Origin: K189A clade bacterium | GTDB lineage: Bacteria > Pseudomonadota > Gammaproteobacteria > Pseudomonadales > Azotimanducaceae | Direction: 5' to 3' | Assembly: GCA_902613475.1 (NCBI GenBank) | Contig: CACMHG010000001.1 | Location: forward strand, 62,001 to 126,000 | Length of the DNA stretch: 64,000 nucleotides | Shown here: positions 31,266-40,096 of the stretch, in pieces | Layout of the letters: every line of letters starts with the position of its first letter | Numbering within the stretch: position 1 is the first letter of the stretch | Program-made: the position numbers and the translations under genes | The notes under the pieces: generated by a model | What the model was told of the DNA's origin: nothing | Database searches by the model: none | The model's input: only the letters and a program-made list of their open reading frames with translations

Positions 31266-32975
31266 ATGAGCGCCGATGACCAGGTGAGTGAAGAGCCGCA
31301 AAGGACCCGCGACATGCTGCTGGAAATGGCGAGCCAGCTGTTACTCGCCGTCATCGTCGGGTTGGTAATGGCCGTGGTTGCCAATGCATTTGTCGAGGGT
31401 GCTCGCTGGTTTTTTAACACCAGCCAAACCGAAAACCTGATATCCATTCAGGTCGGGGGGCATCGCTACAACCTAGATATCTTTTTGACCCTGAGCTTGG
31501 CGGCAGTGTTGATATTTTTGGTACGCCGAATGCTGGGCATTACTCAGTGGTCAGGCCCCGCCGACAGCATTTATGCCGTGCAGCAAAGCCGCGACCCCTT
31601 GGATATACGCATGGGCATGGGGTCGACCTTGGCGGCATTCATTGCGGCCGGTGGCGGGGGCTCCGTTGGTCAATATGGCCCGCTGGTGCATTTTGGCGCC
31701 ACCATGACCGAAGTGCTCCTCAGGTATGTTCGCATCAAAATCGATCGTCGGGTATTTATTGCATGCGGTGTTGCGGGTGCAATTTCCGCGGGCTTTAACG
31801 CGCCGATTGCGGGTGTACTGTTTGCTTACGAAGCCCTGCTTCGACGCATCTCTGTGGGCGCCATTGCACCCATTGCCGTTGCATCCATTGTTGCTTATGC
31901 GGCGAATCAGGCTTTCTTTAATCTCGAGCCGATGCTCGCCGTGCCGGATATGTCGATTGAACTGCGGCCGCTGATTCCCTTTCTAATTTTCACCGGCGTG
32001 CTCAGCGCTCTAACCTCGGTGGCCTATATGGCCGCTATTCGAAAAGGCCGGGCGCTGGCAAGCCGTTCCCAATGGTCGATGCCTCAACTGCTTATGAGCT
32101 GTGTGGTGGTAGTGGGCTCCATCAGCGTGGTCGTGCCAGACGTGGCCGGACTTGGCTTGACCCAAATAAACGAGATGATCGACGCGAAGTTTGGGCTGGC
32201 TATGTTGTTCGTGCTGCTGGCCGGCAAGATCTTTGTTACCGCCTATTGTTTAAACACCGGGTTCTTTGGGGGCGTATTTGGTCCTGCGCTCTTCGTCGGG
32301 GCAGCAACCGGCGCCATCGTCGCCAACGTGGCGATTCTTGCTGGTTTAGCCCCGCATTTAAGCTATGCCTTACCCATCGCCGCCATTGCTGCAGTAGGCG
32401 GCGCGGTCATCGGGGCTCCGCTAACAGCGATCATGATCGTGATTGAACTTACCGGATCCTACGCCTACGGGTTGAGCGCCATGCTCTGCGCAATTCTCTG
32501 CTCGCTGCTCACCCTGCGCTTTTTCGGATTGTCCTATTTTGATCGGCAATTACTTGATCGCGGAATAGACCTTCGGCTTGGGCAAGAACATGTAGAGCTG
32601 TCGCTAACGCCGGTCAGTGAGATTGAATCCAGCGAGTTTGTTCGCCTAGAAGCCGACACCCCGTTACATGCCGCCCAGCAAGCGCTGATTGCCGCCCAGG
32701 CGACGGAGGCCTATGTATGCGATGCGAGCGATCGGCTAATCGGTAAAGTTGACATTCACGGGCTCGCCCAAGCATCCTCCCTTGACCAAGCCATTGACCG
32801 TGTGCCTATCTTGCTTCAAGCCGACGATAGGCTTACTCAGGCGATGACTACCGCCAGTAACTTTGTTGGCGAATCCATACCGGTAGTCCACCAAGGACGC
32901 TTAGTGGGCGCGCTCAGTGAGGGCGATATTTTCAACAAAGTGCTGCAGATTCAGGCAAGTTTGAGGCAACAGTAA
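31266..32975 (+). CDS. ClC-family chloride channel with C-terminal CBS domains
   Basis: 569 aa. About ten hydrophobic segments (residues 20-415) with ClC signatures: AGFNAPIAGVLFAYEALLRR and FFGGVFGPALFVGAATGA. A CBS-domain pair lies at about residues 440-565. The loop that reads GREGP in canonical ClC transporters is GQYGP here, so the gating/proton glutamate is a tyrosine, and the first selectivity loop is SGPAD rather than GSGIP. That suggests a channel-like or otherwise divergent member. It shows no link to motility other than position. Confidence 0.88.
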   Translation: MSADDQVSEEPQRTRDMLLEMASQLLLAVIVGLVMAVVANAFVEGARWFFNTSQTENLISIQVGGHRYNLDIFLTLSLAAVLIFLVRRMLGITQWSGPADSIYAVQQSRDPLDIRMGMGSTLAAFIAAGGGGSVGQYGPLVHFGATMTEVLLRYVRIKIDRRVFIACGVAGAISAGFNAPIAGVLFAYEALLRRISVGAIAPIAVASIVAYAANQAFFNLEPMLAVPDMSIELRPLIPFLIFTGVLSALTSVAYMAAIRKGRALASRSQWSMPQLLMSCVVVVGSISVVVPDVAGLGLTQINEMIDAKFGLAMLFVLLAGKIFVTAYCLNTGFFGGVFGPALFVGAATGAIVANVAILAGLAPHLSYALPIAAIAAVGGAVIGAPLTAIMIVIELTGSYAYGLSAMLCAILCSLLTLRFFGLSYFDRQLLDRGIDLRLGQEHVELSLTPVSEIESSEFVRLEADTPLHAAQQALIAAQATEAYVCDASDRLIGKVDIHGLAQASSLDQAIDRVPILLQADDRLTQAMTTASNFVGESIPVVHQGRLVGALSEGDIFNKVLQIQASLRQQ

Positions 32976-33733
32976 TGCTCAATGGAGACTTTTCGTTGGA
33001 ATTTTGGCAGGGCGTAGCAACTCGTGCAGTCCGGATCTTTACGGTGATCGTTGCGTTCGCCCACCCCACAAGTGGTTTTGCCAACCCCTTTGAAGCCGGC
33101 CTAAATGCCATGGAGCGCGAGCACTACGCCACAGCGTTTCGCGCCTGGAAGGGTTTAGCCGAAGACGGTGAAGCCGAGGCCCAAAACAACATCGCCTATC
33201 TGTACGAGCGCGGCTATGGCGTTAAACAAAGCTATACTCGTGCCATCGAGTGGTACAAGAAGGCTGCAGCCCAAAAATCACCCGAGGCGATCTACAATCT
33301 CGGTATGCTGGCCTACGATGGCTATGGTATGCGCCAGGACTATCTAGCGGCTAGGCGCTACTTTATCGAGGCTGCCGAACTTGAACTGGCCGATGCGCAC
33401 TATATGCTGGGGCTGATCTTCTACCAAGGCCATGGCCTGCAATTAAACTACACCCGCGCTAAAACGCATTTTTTGGATGCGGCAAAACTTGGTAGCCCAA
33501 AAGGCCAGTTCATGGTAGCGCTGATGCTGCAAAACGGCGAAGGTCACCCCGCCGCCAAAACGGAACCGTTAAAGTCATTTATCTGGGGCATGGTAAGCAA
33601 AATAAATGGCTATCCGCGTGCGGACAACGTTCTAGAGTTCAGCAAAATGCAGCTGTCGCAAAGCGTGCAAGTCAAGGCCACTGAGTTAGCGCAAAAGTGT
33701 TTAGACACCGGTTATGCCAGTTGCCCCACATAG
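32975..33733 (+). CDS. Sel1-repeat (TPR-like) secreted protein
   Basis: 252 aa. A probable signal peptide or membrane anchor (about residues 15-36, ending GFANP) is followed by four Sel1-like repeats (for example AQNNIAYLYERGYGVKQSY, AIYNLGMLAYDGYGMRQDY, AHYMLGLIFYQGHGLQLNY). Such repeats mediate protein-protein contacts. The ATG overlaps the ClC stop (TAATG), so the two genes are coupled. In Vibrio the sodium-motor protein MotX is a Sel1-repeat protein; this one is longer than the MotX core and I cannot claim identity. Confidence 0.82.
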   Translation: MLNGDFSLEFWQGVATRAVRIFTVIVAFAHPTSGFANPFEAGLNAMEREHYATAFRAWKGLAEDGEAEAQNNIAYLYERGYGVKQSYTRAIEWYKKAAAQKSPEAIYNLGMLAYDGYGMRQDYLAARRYFIEAAELELADAHYMLGLIFYQGHGLQLNYTRAKTHFLDAAKLGSPKGQFMVALMLQNGEGHPAAKTEPLKSFIWGMVSKINGYPRADNVLEFSKMQLSQSVQVKATELAQKCLDTGYASCPT

Positions 33734-33758
33734 TTGGGGATTTAATTGCACTTGGCGC

Positions 33759-33785
33759 TAAAGAATCCTTCAATCTCCCCGATAC
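33759..33785 (+). promoter_or_regulatory. Sigma28 promoter of the FliS-like gene
   Basis: TAAAGAAT, an 11-nt spacer, then CCCGATAC. The inferred start is about 25 nt before the GTG start codon of the downstream gene. It is strong evidence that the downstream ORF belongs to the late flagellar class. Confidence 0.75.
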
Positions 33786-33815
33786 CATAGTGAAGGCAAA
33801 AAATTTGGGTTGCAC

Positions 33816-34244
33816 GTGTCACATTTTGCTCGGTACATAAAATCCCTAGCGATTTTCAGCGATGAGAAACAACGAGAGATTCACTGGTTGTTTGACTCAC
33901 TGATTAATAGCCTTGTGATCGCAGAGCGCAATGCCCAAGCGCAGAGGCACACTGCGGCCGCCGCATCTATGTGCCATGCTAAAAACCTTATGCGGTTTCT
34001 AAACCGAGCTTTCCAAGATTTGCCAGACCAGCAGCTGGTTAGTCACCTCGACGATTTCTTCAACATGCTCGAACGTTCCATAGACCACAGCATGCAGTTG
34101 CCAATGGTGGAGGATTTACAGGAAATTCGGTTGCTAGTTTGTGACCTTCACAAAGGTTGGGAAACGCTGCTAATGCCCACAACCTCATCGCCGACGCACA
34201 GCACCAAGGGAGGCGAGAGTTATTCGCAGGGACTGCTAGCGTAG
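33816..34244 (+). CDS. FliS-like small helical protein, sigma28-controlled
   Basis: 142 aa from the GTG at 33816 (a TTG at 33810 is possible). All-helical: SDEKQREIHWLFDSLINSL, AASMCHAKNLMRFLNRAF, HLDDFFNMLERSIDHSM and VEDLQEIRLLVCDLHKGWETL. Order and spacing recall FliS (helix of the 'A..KA..Ii..L' type, then 'L..LY.Y....L', then a final '...L...W..L'), but it lacks the FliS N-terminal cap. It converges on flgL with 16 bp between stops. It could be a chaperone for one of the large flagellins or for a hook-filament protein; the function is inference. Confidence 0.65.
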   Translation: MSHFARYIKSLAIFSDEKQREIHWLFDSLINSLVIAERNAQAQRHTAAAASMCHAKNLMRFLNRAFQDLPDQQLVSHLDDFFNMLERSIDHSMQLPMVEDLQEIRLLVCDLHKGWETLLMPTTSSPTHSTKGGESYSQGLLA

Positions 34245-34260
34245 GGCTAATTGACGTCGC

Positions 34261-35478
34261 TTATAGGTATTCGAACAGACTCAAACGGCTGACTTGCGCA
34301 AAGGAAGTTTGGGTAGCCTCAAGACGCGTCATTTCTTGATTAAAACGAGTGATCGCGGCCGCATAATCCAAATCTTCCACATTAGACAACATACTTTGCA
34401 GCCGCAGACGTGTATCAGCGTTGATCTCGATCTGTGTTTCAACACTTTGAATCTCACTGCCGATCTTGCCGATGGCAAGGGCCAACCCGTCGTGAAGCTG
34501 AGTCACCTCGTCTAACGCCCGCTGGATGTTTGTTGCATCGTCACTTTTCAAGCCAGCAACAAAGTCATCGAGTGCCGCAAAAAAGCTCACTCCTACCGCC
34601 GTATCTGCCACTCCAGGGTTGCCTGCCGTTACCGCCATGCTGCTCATTGTTGGCTGTACAGCGGCGCTGATCGGGCCATTTGTTTTCGCGGTGAACACTA
34701 AATTGTTACCGGACAAACTAGCCGTGTACGCAAATTTGTCGTAGTTCTCGTGACCGGTTATGTCCGTGAGTAAATCTTGGGTATCAATGGGCGCACCGTC
34801 ACCGATGTGATTCAGCGCGATGTTAGTGGTGCCATCCGACAAGGTCCGCGTCGCGTTAAACTGGGTAAGGTCAGCCACGGCAACGGTGAACGTCGCGGGG
34901 CTACCTGGCACGTTGCGATCTGCAGAAGCAAAAACATCCAGGCCGTTACGATTTTTACCCAATTGCCGTGCGTCACTGACGCTGACCATGGTCTGCCGCG
35001 CATCGCCCTTGTACACCACGCTGCCGTCAGCCTGGGTTTGAAAGGCCGTAACTTCAGAATTGCCGCCAGCAAAGACGGCATTGCCGTGTTCGTCGCGTGT
35101 ATTGGCGATGCTTAACAATTCATCACGCAGCCCTTGTACTTCAACCGCTATGATCTCGCGATCCTTGGCAGACAGCGTCGCGTTAGCGCCCTGTATCGCC
35201 AGCTCTTTGATTCGCACCAGCAGATCAGACCCATTGGTCAAGGCGGTTTCCTCAAGCTGATAGCGATGCTTGAGCTGACTCATCATGTCTTGATAGGTCT
35301 CTTCCTTAGTGATCGCGCGATCTAAATTCTCGATGCTGGCGACTTTCATCGTGTCGTCACTGGGGCGCACAATGGCCTTGCCCGAGGCTAACTGCTCGCG
35401 GGTCTGCGACACCTGAGCCTGAGTCTCCTGCATGGTGTCGAGGGAGCGCTGAAAACTCAGGTTGGTGGAAACTTTCAT
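34261..35478 (-). CDS. flgL: Hook-filament junction protein FlgL
   Basis: 405 aa. Flagellin-like ends: STNLSFQRSLDTMQETQAQ and LASGKAIVRPSDDTMKVAS at the N-terminus, LQSMLSNVEDLDYAAAITRF at the C-terminus, with ANTRDEHGNAVFAGG typical of FlgL. It caps the hook with FlgK before flagellin polymerises. It is the last gene of the flg operon, 11 bp after flgK. The length is normal (about 300-420). Confidence 0.95.
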   Translation of the reverse strand: MKVSTNLSFQRSLDTMQETQAQVSQTREQLASGKAIVRPSDDTMKVASIENLDRAITKEETYQDMMSQLKHRYQLEETALTNGSDLLVRIKELAIQGANATLSAKDREIIAVEVQGLRDELLSIANTRDEHGNAVFAGGNSEVTAFQTQADGSVVYKGDARQTMVSVSDARQLGKNRNGLDVFASADRNVPGSPATFTVAVADLTQFNATRTLSDGTTNIALNHIGDGAPIDTQDLLTDITGHENYDKFAYTASLSGNNLVFTAKTNGPISAAVQPTMSSMAVTAGNPGVADTAVGVSFFAALDDFVAGLKSDDATNIQRALDEVTQLHDGLALAIGKIGSEIQSVETQIEINADTRLRLQSMLSNVEDLDYAAAITRFNQEMTRLEATQTSFAQVSRLSLFEYL

Positions 35479-35489
35479 AAAGATCTCCG

Positions 35490-38483
35490 TTATAGACGCA
35501 AGATCGCGTCAAACAGCTGGTTGGCGGTCTGTAGCAAACGCGCAGATGCCTGATAGGACTGCTGAAAGCGAATCAAATTGGCCGCTTCTTCGTCTAAATT
35601 AACGCCCGCTACCTGATCGCGGGCTTCATTGGCCTGCTCATAAACGACTTGCAGCGCTTCTTGGGTTACCTGTGCCTGGCGCGCGGTGCTGCCCGCTTGA
35701 TTCAGCAGGCCTAGGTAGGCGTCGTGTAAGGTCTCGTCGTTACCCAGAACTTTGGCGGACTCAACCTCAATCAGGCGCAACAGGTTGTCGTTGCTGCCGA
35801 AGCCATCTCTGTTGTTATCGATCGTAAAGACATCGCCACTCTTCGGCGTACCCGTTAGCGCTACCTGCAAATTCTGATACGCAATCGGCTGGCCTGGTAC
35901 ATAGGTACGCTGGGCCAAAACCGTGGCGTCCTGGGTGTCACGGATTTGATAAACAGAGTCCGAGGTAAAGGTCACCTCAAGGGTCGATGTGCGCAGCTGC
36001 AGCGGATCTGTGGCTGCCTTGGTATAGCTGGCACTGAGCGCTGCTGTATTGCCCAAGGATCCCGTGGTGAAAACGACAAGGTCTTCGCTGAGCGCCTTGG
36101 GCGCCTGCAAGGTCGTGGCAAACCCGAGTTTCGCCAGATCTGTTGCGCTGCCCGTTTCCGACAGCGTTAAGGCAATGCTCCGTTCGCTGGTATCACCACT
36201 GCTGCGGGTCGCGGTAATGTTGATACCCGCCTGGATATCACCAGACAGGTTTGAAAATACTGTGCTGCCGGTGCCCAGCGAAATCGTTTGCCCTTCGTAT
36301 CCTTGAGCATTGGACAAAATCAGCGCGCCATCGAAGTCGAGCCGCGCTTCAACCCTCGTCGTCGAACTCTGGGCATTGATGTTATTCACCAGCTCCGTCG
36401 TGCTTTGAATAGCCGTTGCGCTGTGAATACTCACGCCGTTCAGGGTGAGGGAACTCGACGCCGTTGATATCTCATTGACGGGGATGCGAATTTCGTTGTC
36501 GGCGGTAGCGTTTAATGGAAGACCTGCCGAACTGATCGCACCGTTTAGCCAATTCACTACAGCGCTACTGGTCAGGCTCGCGCCCGCGGCCAACTCCAAT
36601 GCTGGCAAGGCCGAGCCATCGAGCTTCAACGCTCCAGCCGCGACCACCGTCATCGTCGTGGCACCGGTATTAGTTAGCGCGGGCAGCGCTTTGCCATTCA
36701 ATAGCGCCTCTGCGGTAACGACCGCACTGCCATCGTCGCCGGTTGTGATCACTGCCTTCGCGTGACTGCCCATGGACCAGGTCTCGCCCCGATAAGCCGT
36801 GGCTCCATTTAAATACGTATCGCTATAGGTGCTACCCGCGACAAAGCCATTTTGCTCACTGAGCATAACGCCGCGTTGCGCACTGGTTAGCGCGCTACCA
36901 AAAAGATGGCGGCCGTCTCGGGTAAATACCTGCAGCTGGGCATCACTGTTGACGCCTTTGCTCATGCTCAGTTCAAGCTCAGCAGTGCCAGCAGGTAGAA
37001 TCATTTTTGCCAGGGAGTAACTGGTGCTGACCGATACCGCGGCATCGTTGTTAACGTTGTTAACCAGCAATGTATCCAGCGCTGGGATCGTGCCACTCGC
37101 AGCCGCGCTATCCATGAGACGAATCGCCGCGGTCGCGTCTCCGGTGTTAGCCACACTCTGGGAGACTCGAAACAGGTCTCCGGCGGCTAACGCTTTTGGA
37201 TCACTGATCGCCATCGCAATCGTGCGAGCAGGCCGTAGCTCGCCGGCAACCTTAATGACATCACCAACCGTGGCGCTACCACCGATGGTGATTGACAGTC
37301 CGTTTACCGCTATCTGGGCTGGCGAGCCGAAAGAGGTTGTGCGGGCGCCGGAGAGCGTGTCCTCAACTACCCAGCGTGAATTTTGTTGGTCGTAAGTCAT
37401 CGTCAACGGGCGCAGGTTGGCGCTGGATTTTTCCGACACCGCGACGCTTACCGTCGAGTTGCCCTGGGCCATACTGTAGTCAACGCTGAAGTCTGGTTGG
37501 CTGGTAAAGAGCGGCTGACCGGCTTTTTCGGTTAAGTCCATACCCTTGGCATGGGCCGCGTTAATCTCGCTGATGAAGGTCGACGCGATGTCGTCCAGCT
37601 GGGTCATCGCTGGCCCGAGCATTTGATCGCGAAAGGCTAGTACGCCGCCTAATTCGCCACCAATCAGGCCGGACAGATTGGTGGGCTCTGCATAGGGATC
37701 GAGCTGTATCACCGACTTGCTGGGCACTCCGTCAAGGTAGCTGACGCCGATAGGTACCGACTTCTGTCCGTCCACTACCGTTGCATTCGTTATGTTCGTG
37801 CCAATGCCAACCGAGACCGTACCGTTCGCCAATTCACTGACCGAGATACGGGTAACTTGCGCCATATCGCGGAGCACTTGATCGCGACCGTCCAGCAAAT
37901 CTGCAGGTTGCTTCGCTACATCCGAGGCCTTCGCCAAGTTTGTGTTGATACTGGCAAGTTGCTCCGCTAATGCGTTGAAGGCGTTAATTTTGTCGGTCGC
38001 TAACTGACGAGTCTCAAGATCTAGAGCGTCCAGCTGACCTGCTAAACCGTTGAATCGCGCCGCCAAGGTTTGACCATCGTTGATCGTCTGATTGCGCAGC
38101 ACCTCGGAAGAAGCGTCCACACTGAGAGCGCGCAGGCTGTCAAAGAATCCACCCAGGGCCGAAGTTAGGGACGCATTTTTGTTGCCAAAGACATTGATCA
38201 GCCGCTCGGTATTTTCAATCAAAGGAGTTTGGGCGTTTAGATCGCTAATACTGACACGCAGCGACGACTCAATCTGACCGTCATAAGCACGGCGAATGCC
38301 ATCTGCAATCGCACCACTGCCCAGAAAAAACAGGCCATTCTTTGTTGGCAGCCCTTCCTGAAGTGCAAGATCTTGCCGCACATAGCCTTCGGTATTGACG
38401 TTAGCAATATTATTACTGACCACCGACAAGGCCATTTGGCTGTTGCGGATAGAGGAACTACCGATGGAAATAAGATCTGTCAT
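35490..38483 (-). CDS. flgK: Hook-filament junction protein FlgK, enlarged
   Basis: 997 aa against the usual 450-680. The N-terminal rod/hook motif (IGSSSIRNSQMALSVVSNNI, ANVNTEGYVRQDL) and the C-terminal end (AANLIRFQQSYQASARLLQT) are intact. Extra length lies in the centre (about residues 330-900), which is Ala/Thr/Ser-rich with beta-type repeats. Like the large flagellins and FlgE in this window, the core is ordinary and the surface-exposed part has grown. It overlaps flgJ by 4 bp. Confidence 0.95.
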   Translation of the reverse strand: MTDLISIGSSSIRNSQMALSVVSNNIANVNTEGYVRQDLALQEGLPTKNGLFFLGSGAIADGIRRAYDGQIESSLRVSISDLNAQTPLIENTERLINVFGNKNASLTSALGGFFDSLRALSVDASSEVLRNQTINDGQTLAARFNGLAGQLDALDLETRQLATDKINAFNALAEQLASINTNLAKASDVAKQPADLLDGRDQVLRDMAQVTRISVSELANGTVSVGIGTNITNATVVDGQKSVPIGVSYLDGVPSKSVIQLDPYAEPTNLSGLIGGELGGVLAFRDQMLGPAMTQLDDIASTFISEINAAHAKGMDLTEKAGQPLFTSQPDFSVDYSMAQGNSTVSVAVSEKSSANLRPLTMTYDQQNSRWVVEDTLSGARTTSFGSPAQIAVNGLSITIGGSATVGDVIKVAGELRPARTIAMAISDPKALAAGDLFRVSQSVANTGDATAAIRLMDSAAASGTIPALDTLLVNNVNNDAAVSVSTSYSLAKMILPAGTAELELSMSKGVNSDAQLQVFTRDGRHLFGSALTSAQRGVMLSEQNGFVAGSTYSDTYLNGATAYRGETWSMGSHAKAVITTGDDGSAVVTAEALLNGKALPALTNTGATTMTVVAAGALKLDGSALPALELAAGASLTSSAVVNWLNGAISSAGLPLNATADNEIRIPVNEISTASSSLTLNGVSIHSATAIQSTTELVNNINAQSSTTRVEARLDFDGALILSNAQGYEGQTISLGTGSTVFSNLSGDIQAGINITATRSSGDTSERSIALTLSETGSATDLAKLGFATTLQAPKALSEDLVVFTTGSLGNTAALSASYTKAATDPLQLRTSTLEVTFTSDSVYQIRDTQDATVLAQRTYVPGQPIAYQNLQVALTGTPKSGDVFTIDNNRDGFGSNDNLLRLIEVESAKVLGNDETLHDAYLGLLNQAGSTARQAQVTQEALQVVYEQANEARDQVAGVNLDEEAANLIRFQQSYQASARLLQTANQLFDAILRL

Positions 38484-38920
38484 CGCTCACCTCGCGACAA
38501 CGGCATGGATCGTCCCGAACGCTGCAGTTCATAGGCCCCGTTGTTTTGGCGAAGCTCGTATCCCTTGGATTTCGGCAGGGGTAGGGCGCCGCCCTCGGTT
38601 TTCGCTGCTGGGCTTAGATTCAGCTGATTTTGCAAAGCCTGGGCGATGCCGAATGTTCCATTGGCGGAAAGCTCCGTAGACAATTGCTGATCAAACATCG
38701 ATTCGTAGGTTTTTGTCGCTTCCGAATCAAGTAAGCCCGAGCGGTCCGTCGCTTCGCGCATGGACTTGAGCATCATATTGATAAAGATGGCTTCAAACTG
38801 CTGGGCGACTTCCTTGGTGACTTTTTCATCACCCTGTACCGCGCCTGCACGCATTTGTGCCAAGCCGGCAAAGTCCAGGGCATTGGTCATGCGAGGATCT
38901 GATGTGATCGAGTCAGACAT
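38480..38920 (-). CDS. flgJ: Rod-cap protein FlgJ, rod-binding domain only
   Basis: 146 aa. Rod-binding domain present: VTKEVAQQFEAIFINMMLKSM, then DRSGLLDSEATKTYESMFD and QLSTELSANGTFGIAQAL. The C-terminal glucosaminidase/muramidase domain of enteric and Pseudomonas FlgJ (about 300-400 aa total) is absent, so a separate enzyme must open the peptidoglycan for the rod. Confidence 0.93.
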   Translation of the reverse strand: MSDSITSDPRMTNALDFAGLAQMRAGAVQGDEKVTKEVAQQFEAIFINMMLKSMREATDRSGLLDSEATKTYESMFDQQLSTELSANGTFGIAQALQNQLNLSPAAKTEGGALPLPKSKGYELRQNNGAYELQRSGRSMPLSRGER

Positions 38921-38924
38921 GGGA

Positions 38925-40094
38925 TCAGATCACCAACAGCTCGGCGCGCAGGCTGCCAGAGCTCTTTAACGCTTCTAGGATGGCGATTAAGGACGAGGGG
39001 CTAGCGCCAACCTCGTTCACGGCCTCGACGATGTCGCGCAGATCAACCCCGGGTTGAAAGAGGAACATAGGGTTGGCTTCTTCCACCACTTCAATGTCGG
39101 CGTTCTGTACTTCAACTGCCTCGCCAGCACCGCCAAACAGGCCTGCTTCAGGCTGCACAACTTCGTTGGTGGCTGAGATCGATACCGACAAACTGCCTTG
39201 AGTGACTGCGGCAGCGGTGACTTTTACGGTGCGGCTAATGACTACCGTACCTGTCCGCGAATTGACCACGACCCGCGCCTTAGGCTCGCCAGGTATGACG
39301 TCGATATTTTCGATCATGCTAAGAAAACCCACCCGTTCGGGCAGGCCCAATGGGGCGCGCACTGCGATAGATCGCGCATCCAGCGCGTTTGCGGTGCCAA
39401 CACCGAACTTGTCGTTAATCGCGTCGGAGATTGCGCTCACCGTTGTGAAATCAGTTTGGTTCGTATTCAGCACGATGTATTCCGAATCACCGAAGGGTGT
39501 ATCAACGGCTCGCTCAACAATGGCGCCACTTGGCACGCGAGCGGTTGTTGGAACACCGATGTTGATCTCTGTACCCGCAGCATTCACTTCAATACCCGTA
39601 GTCGTCAGGGGGCCTTGAGCCAGGGCATAGATTTCGCCATCGGCACCGCGCAGCTCGGTCAAAACTAGATTGCCGCCGCGCAAGCTGGTGGCGAGGCCAA
39701 TGGTGGCCACATTGACGTCAACGGTCTGGCCTGGTTTGGCAAAGGGCGGCAGAGTTGCCGTCACCAGTACTGATGCCACGTTATCGAGCTTAGTCTTGTC
39801 GTAGGCAAGGTTCGCGACGCCGCGGTTAAATAGGTCGTAGTTAGATATCGGACCGTCGACGTCGACGCCAAGTCGATCCAACACTTTCTTTAAGCTCTGT
39901 GCGGTAAAGGAGATCTTGTCTTCATCCCCAGTACCTTGCAGGCCCACCACCAAGCCGTAGCCAATGAGCTGGTTAGACCGCGCACCTGCCACCGAGGTGA
40001 GGTCCTTGATGCGGTCTGCGACAGCGTGATTAACCAGTGCTGGCTGTAGTACCAAAGACAGGGCCAGCGCTAAAAACTGTAATTTTCTGCTCAT
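38925..40094 (-). CDS. flgI: Flagellar P-ring protein FlgI
   Basis: 389 aa from the ATG at 40094, which gives a clean signal peptide (LQFLALALSLVLQPALVNHAVA); an ATG five codons upstream overlaps the end of flgH. Mature sequence starts DRIKDLTSVAGARSNQLIGYG, typical of FlgI, and has GLVVGLQGTGDED, ANLAYDKTKLDNVASVLVTA and the C-terminal DLRDIVEAVNEVGASP. It forms the periplasmic bushing round the rod. Confidence 0.95.
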   Translation of the reverse strand: MSRKLQFLALALSLVLQPALVNHAVADRIKDLTSVAGARSNQLIGYGLVVGLQGTGDEDKISFTAQSLKKVLDRLGVDVDGPISNYDLFNRGVANLAYDKTKLDNVASVLVTATLPPFAKPGQTVDVNVATIGLATSLRGGNLVLTELRGADGEIYALAQGPLTTTGIEVNAAGTEINIGVPTTARVPSGAIVERAVDTPFGDSEYIVLNTNQTDFTTVSAISDAINDKFGVGTANALDARSIAVRAPLGLPERVGFLSMIENIDVIPGEPKARVVVNSRTGTVVISRTVKVTAAAVTQGSLSVSISATNEVVQPEAGLFGGAGEAVEVQNADIEVVEEANPMFLFQPGVDLRDIVEAVNEVGASPSSLIAILEALKSSGSLRAELLVI

Positions 40095-40096
40095 GC

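Noticed and set aside
32975-33733. Identification of the Sel1-repeat protein as MotX
   Set aside because: MotX also has Sel1 repeats, but length, lack of specific motifs and coupling to a ClC gene do not support the name.
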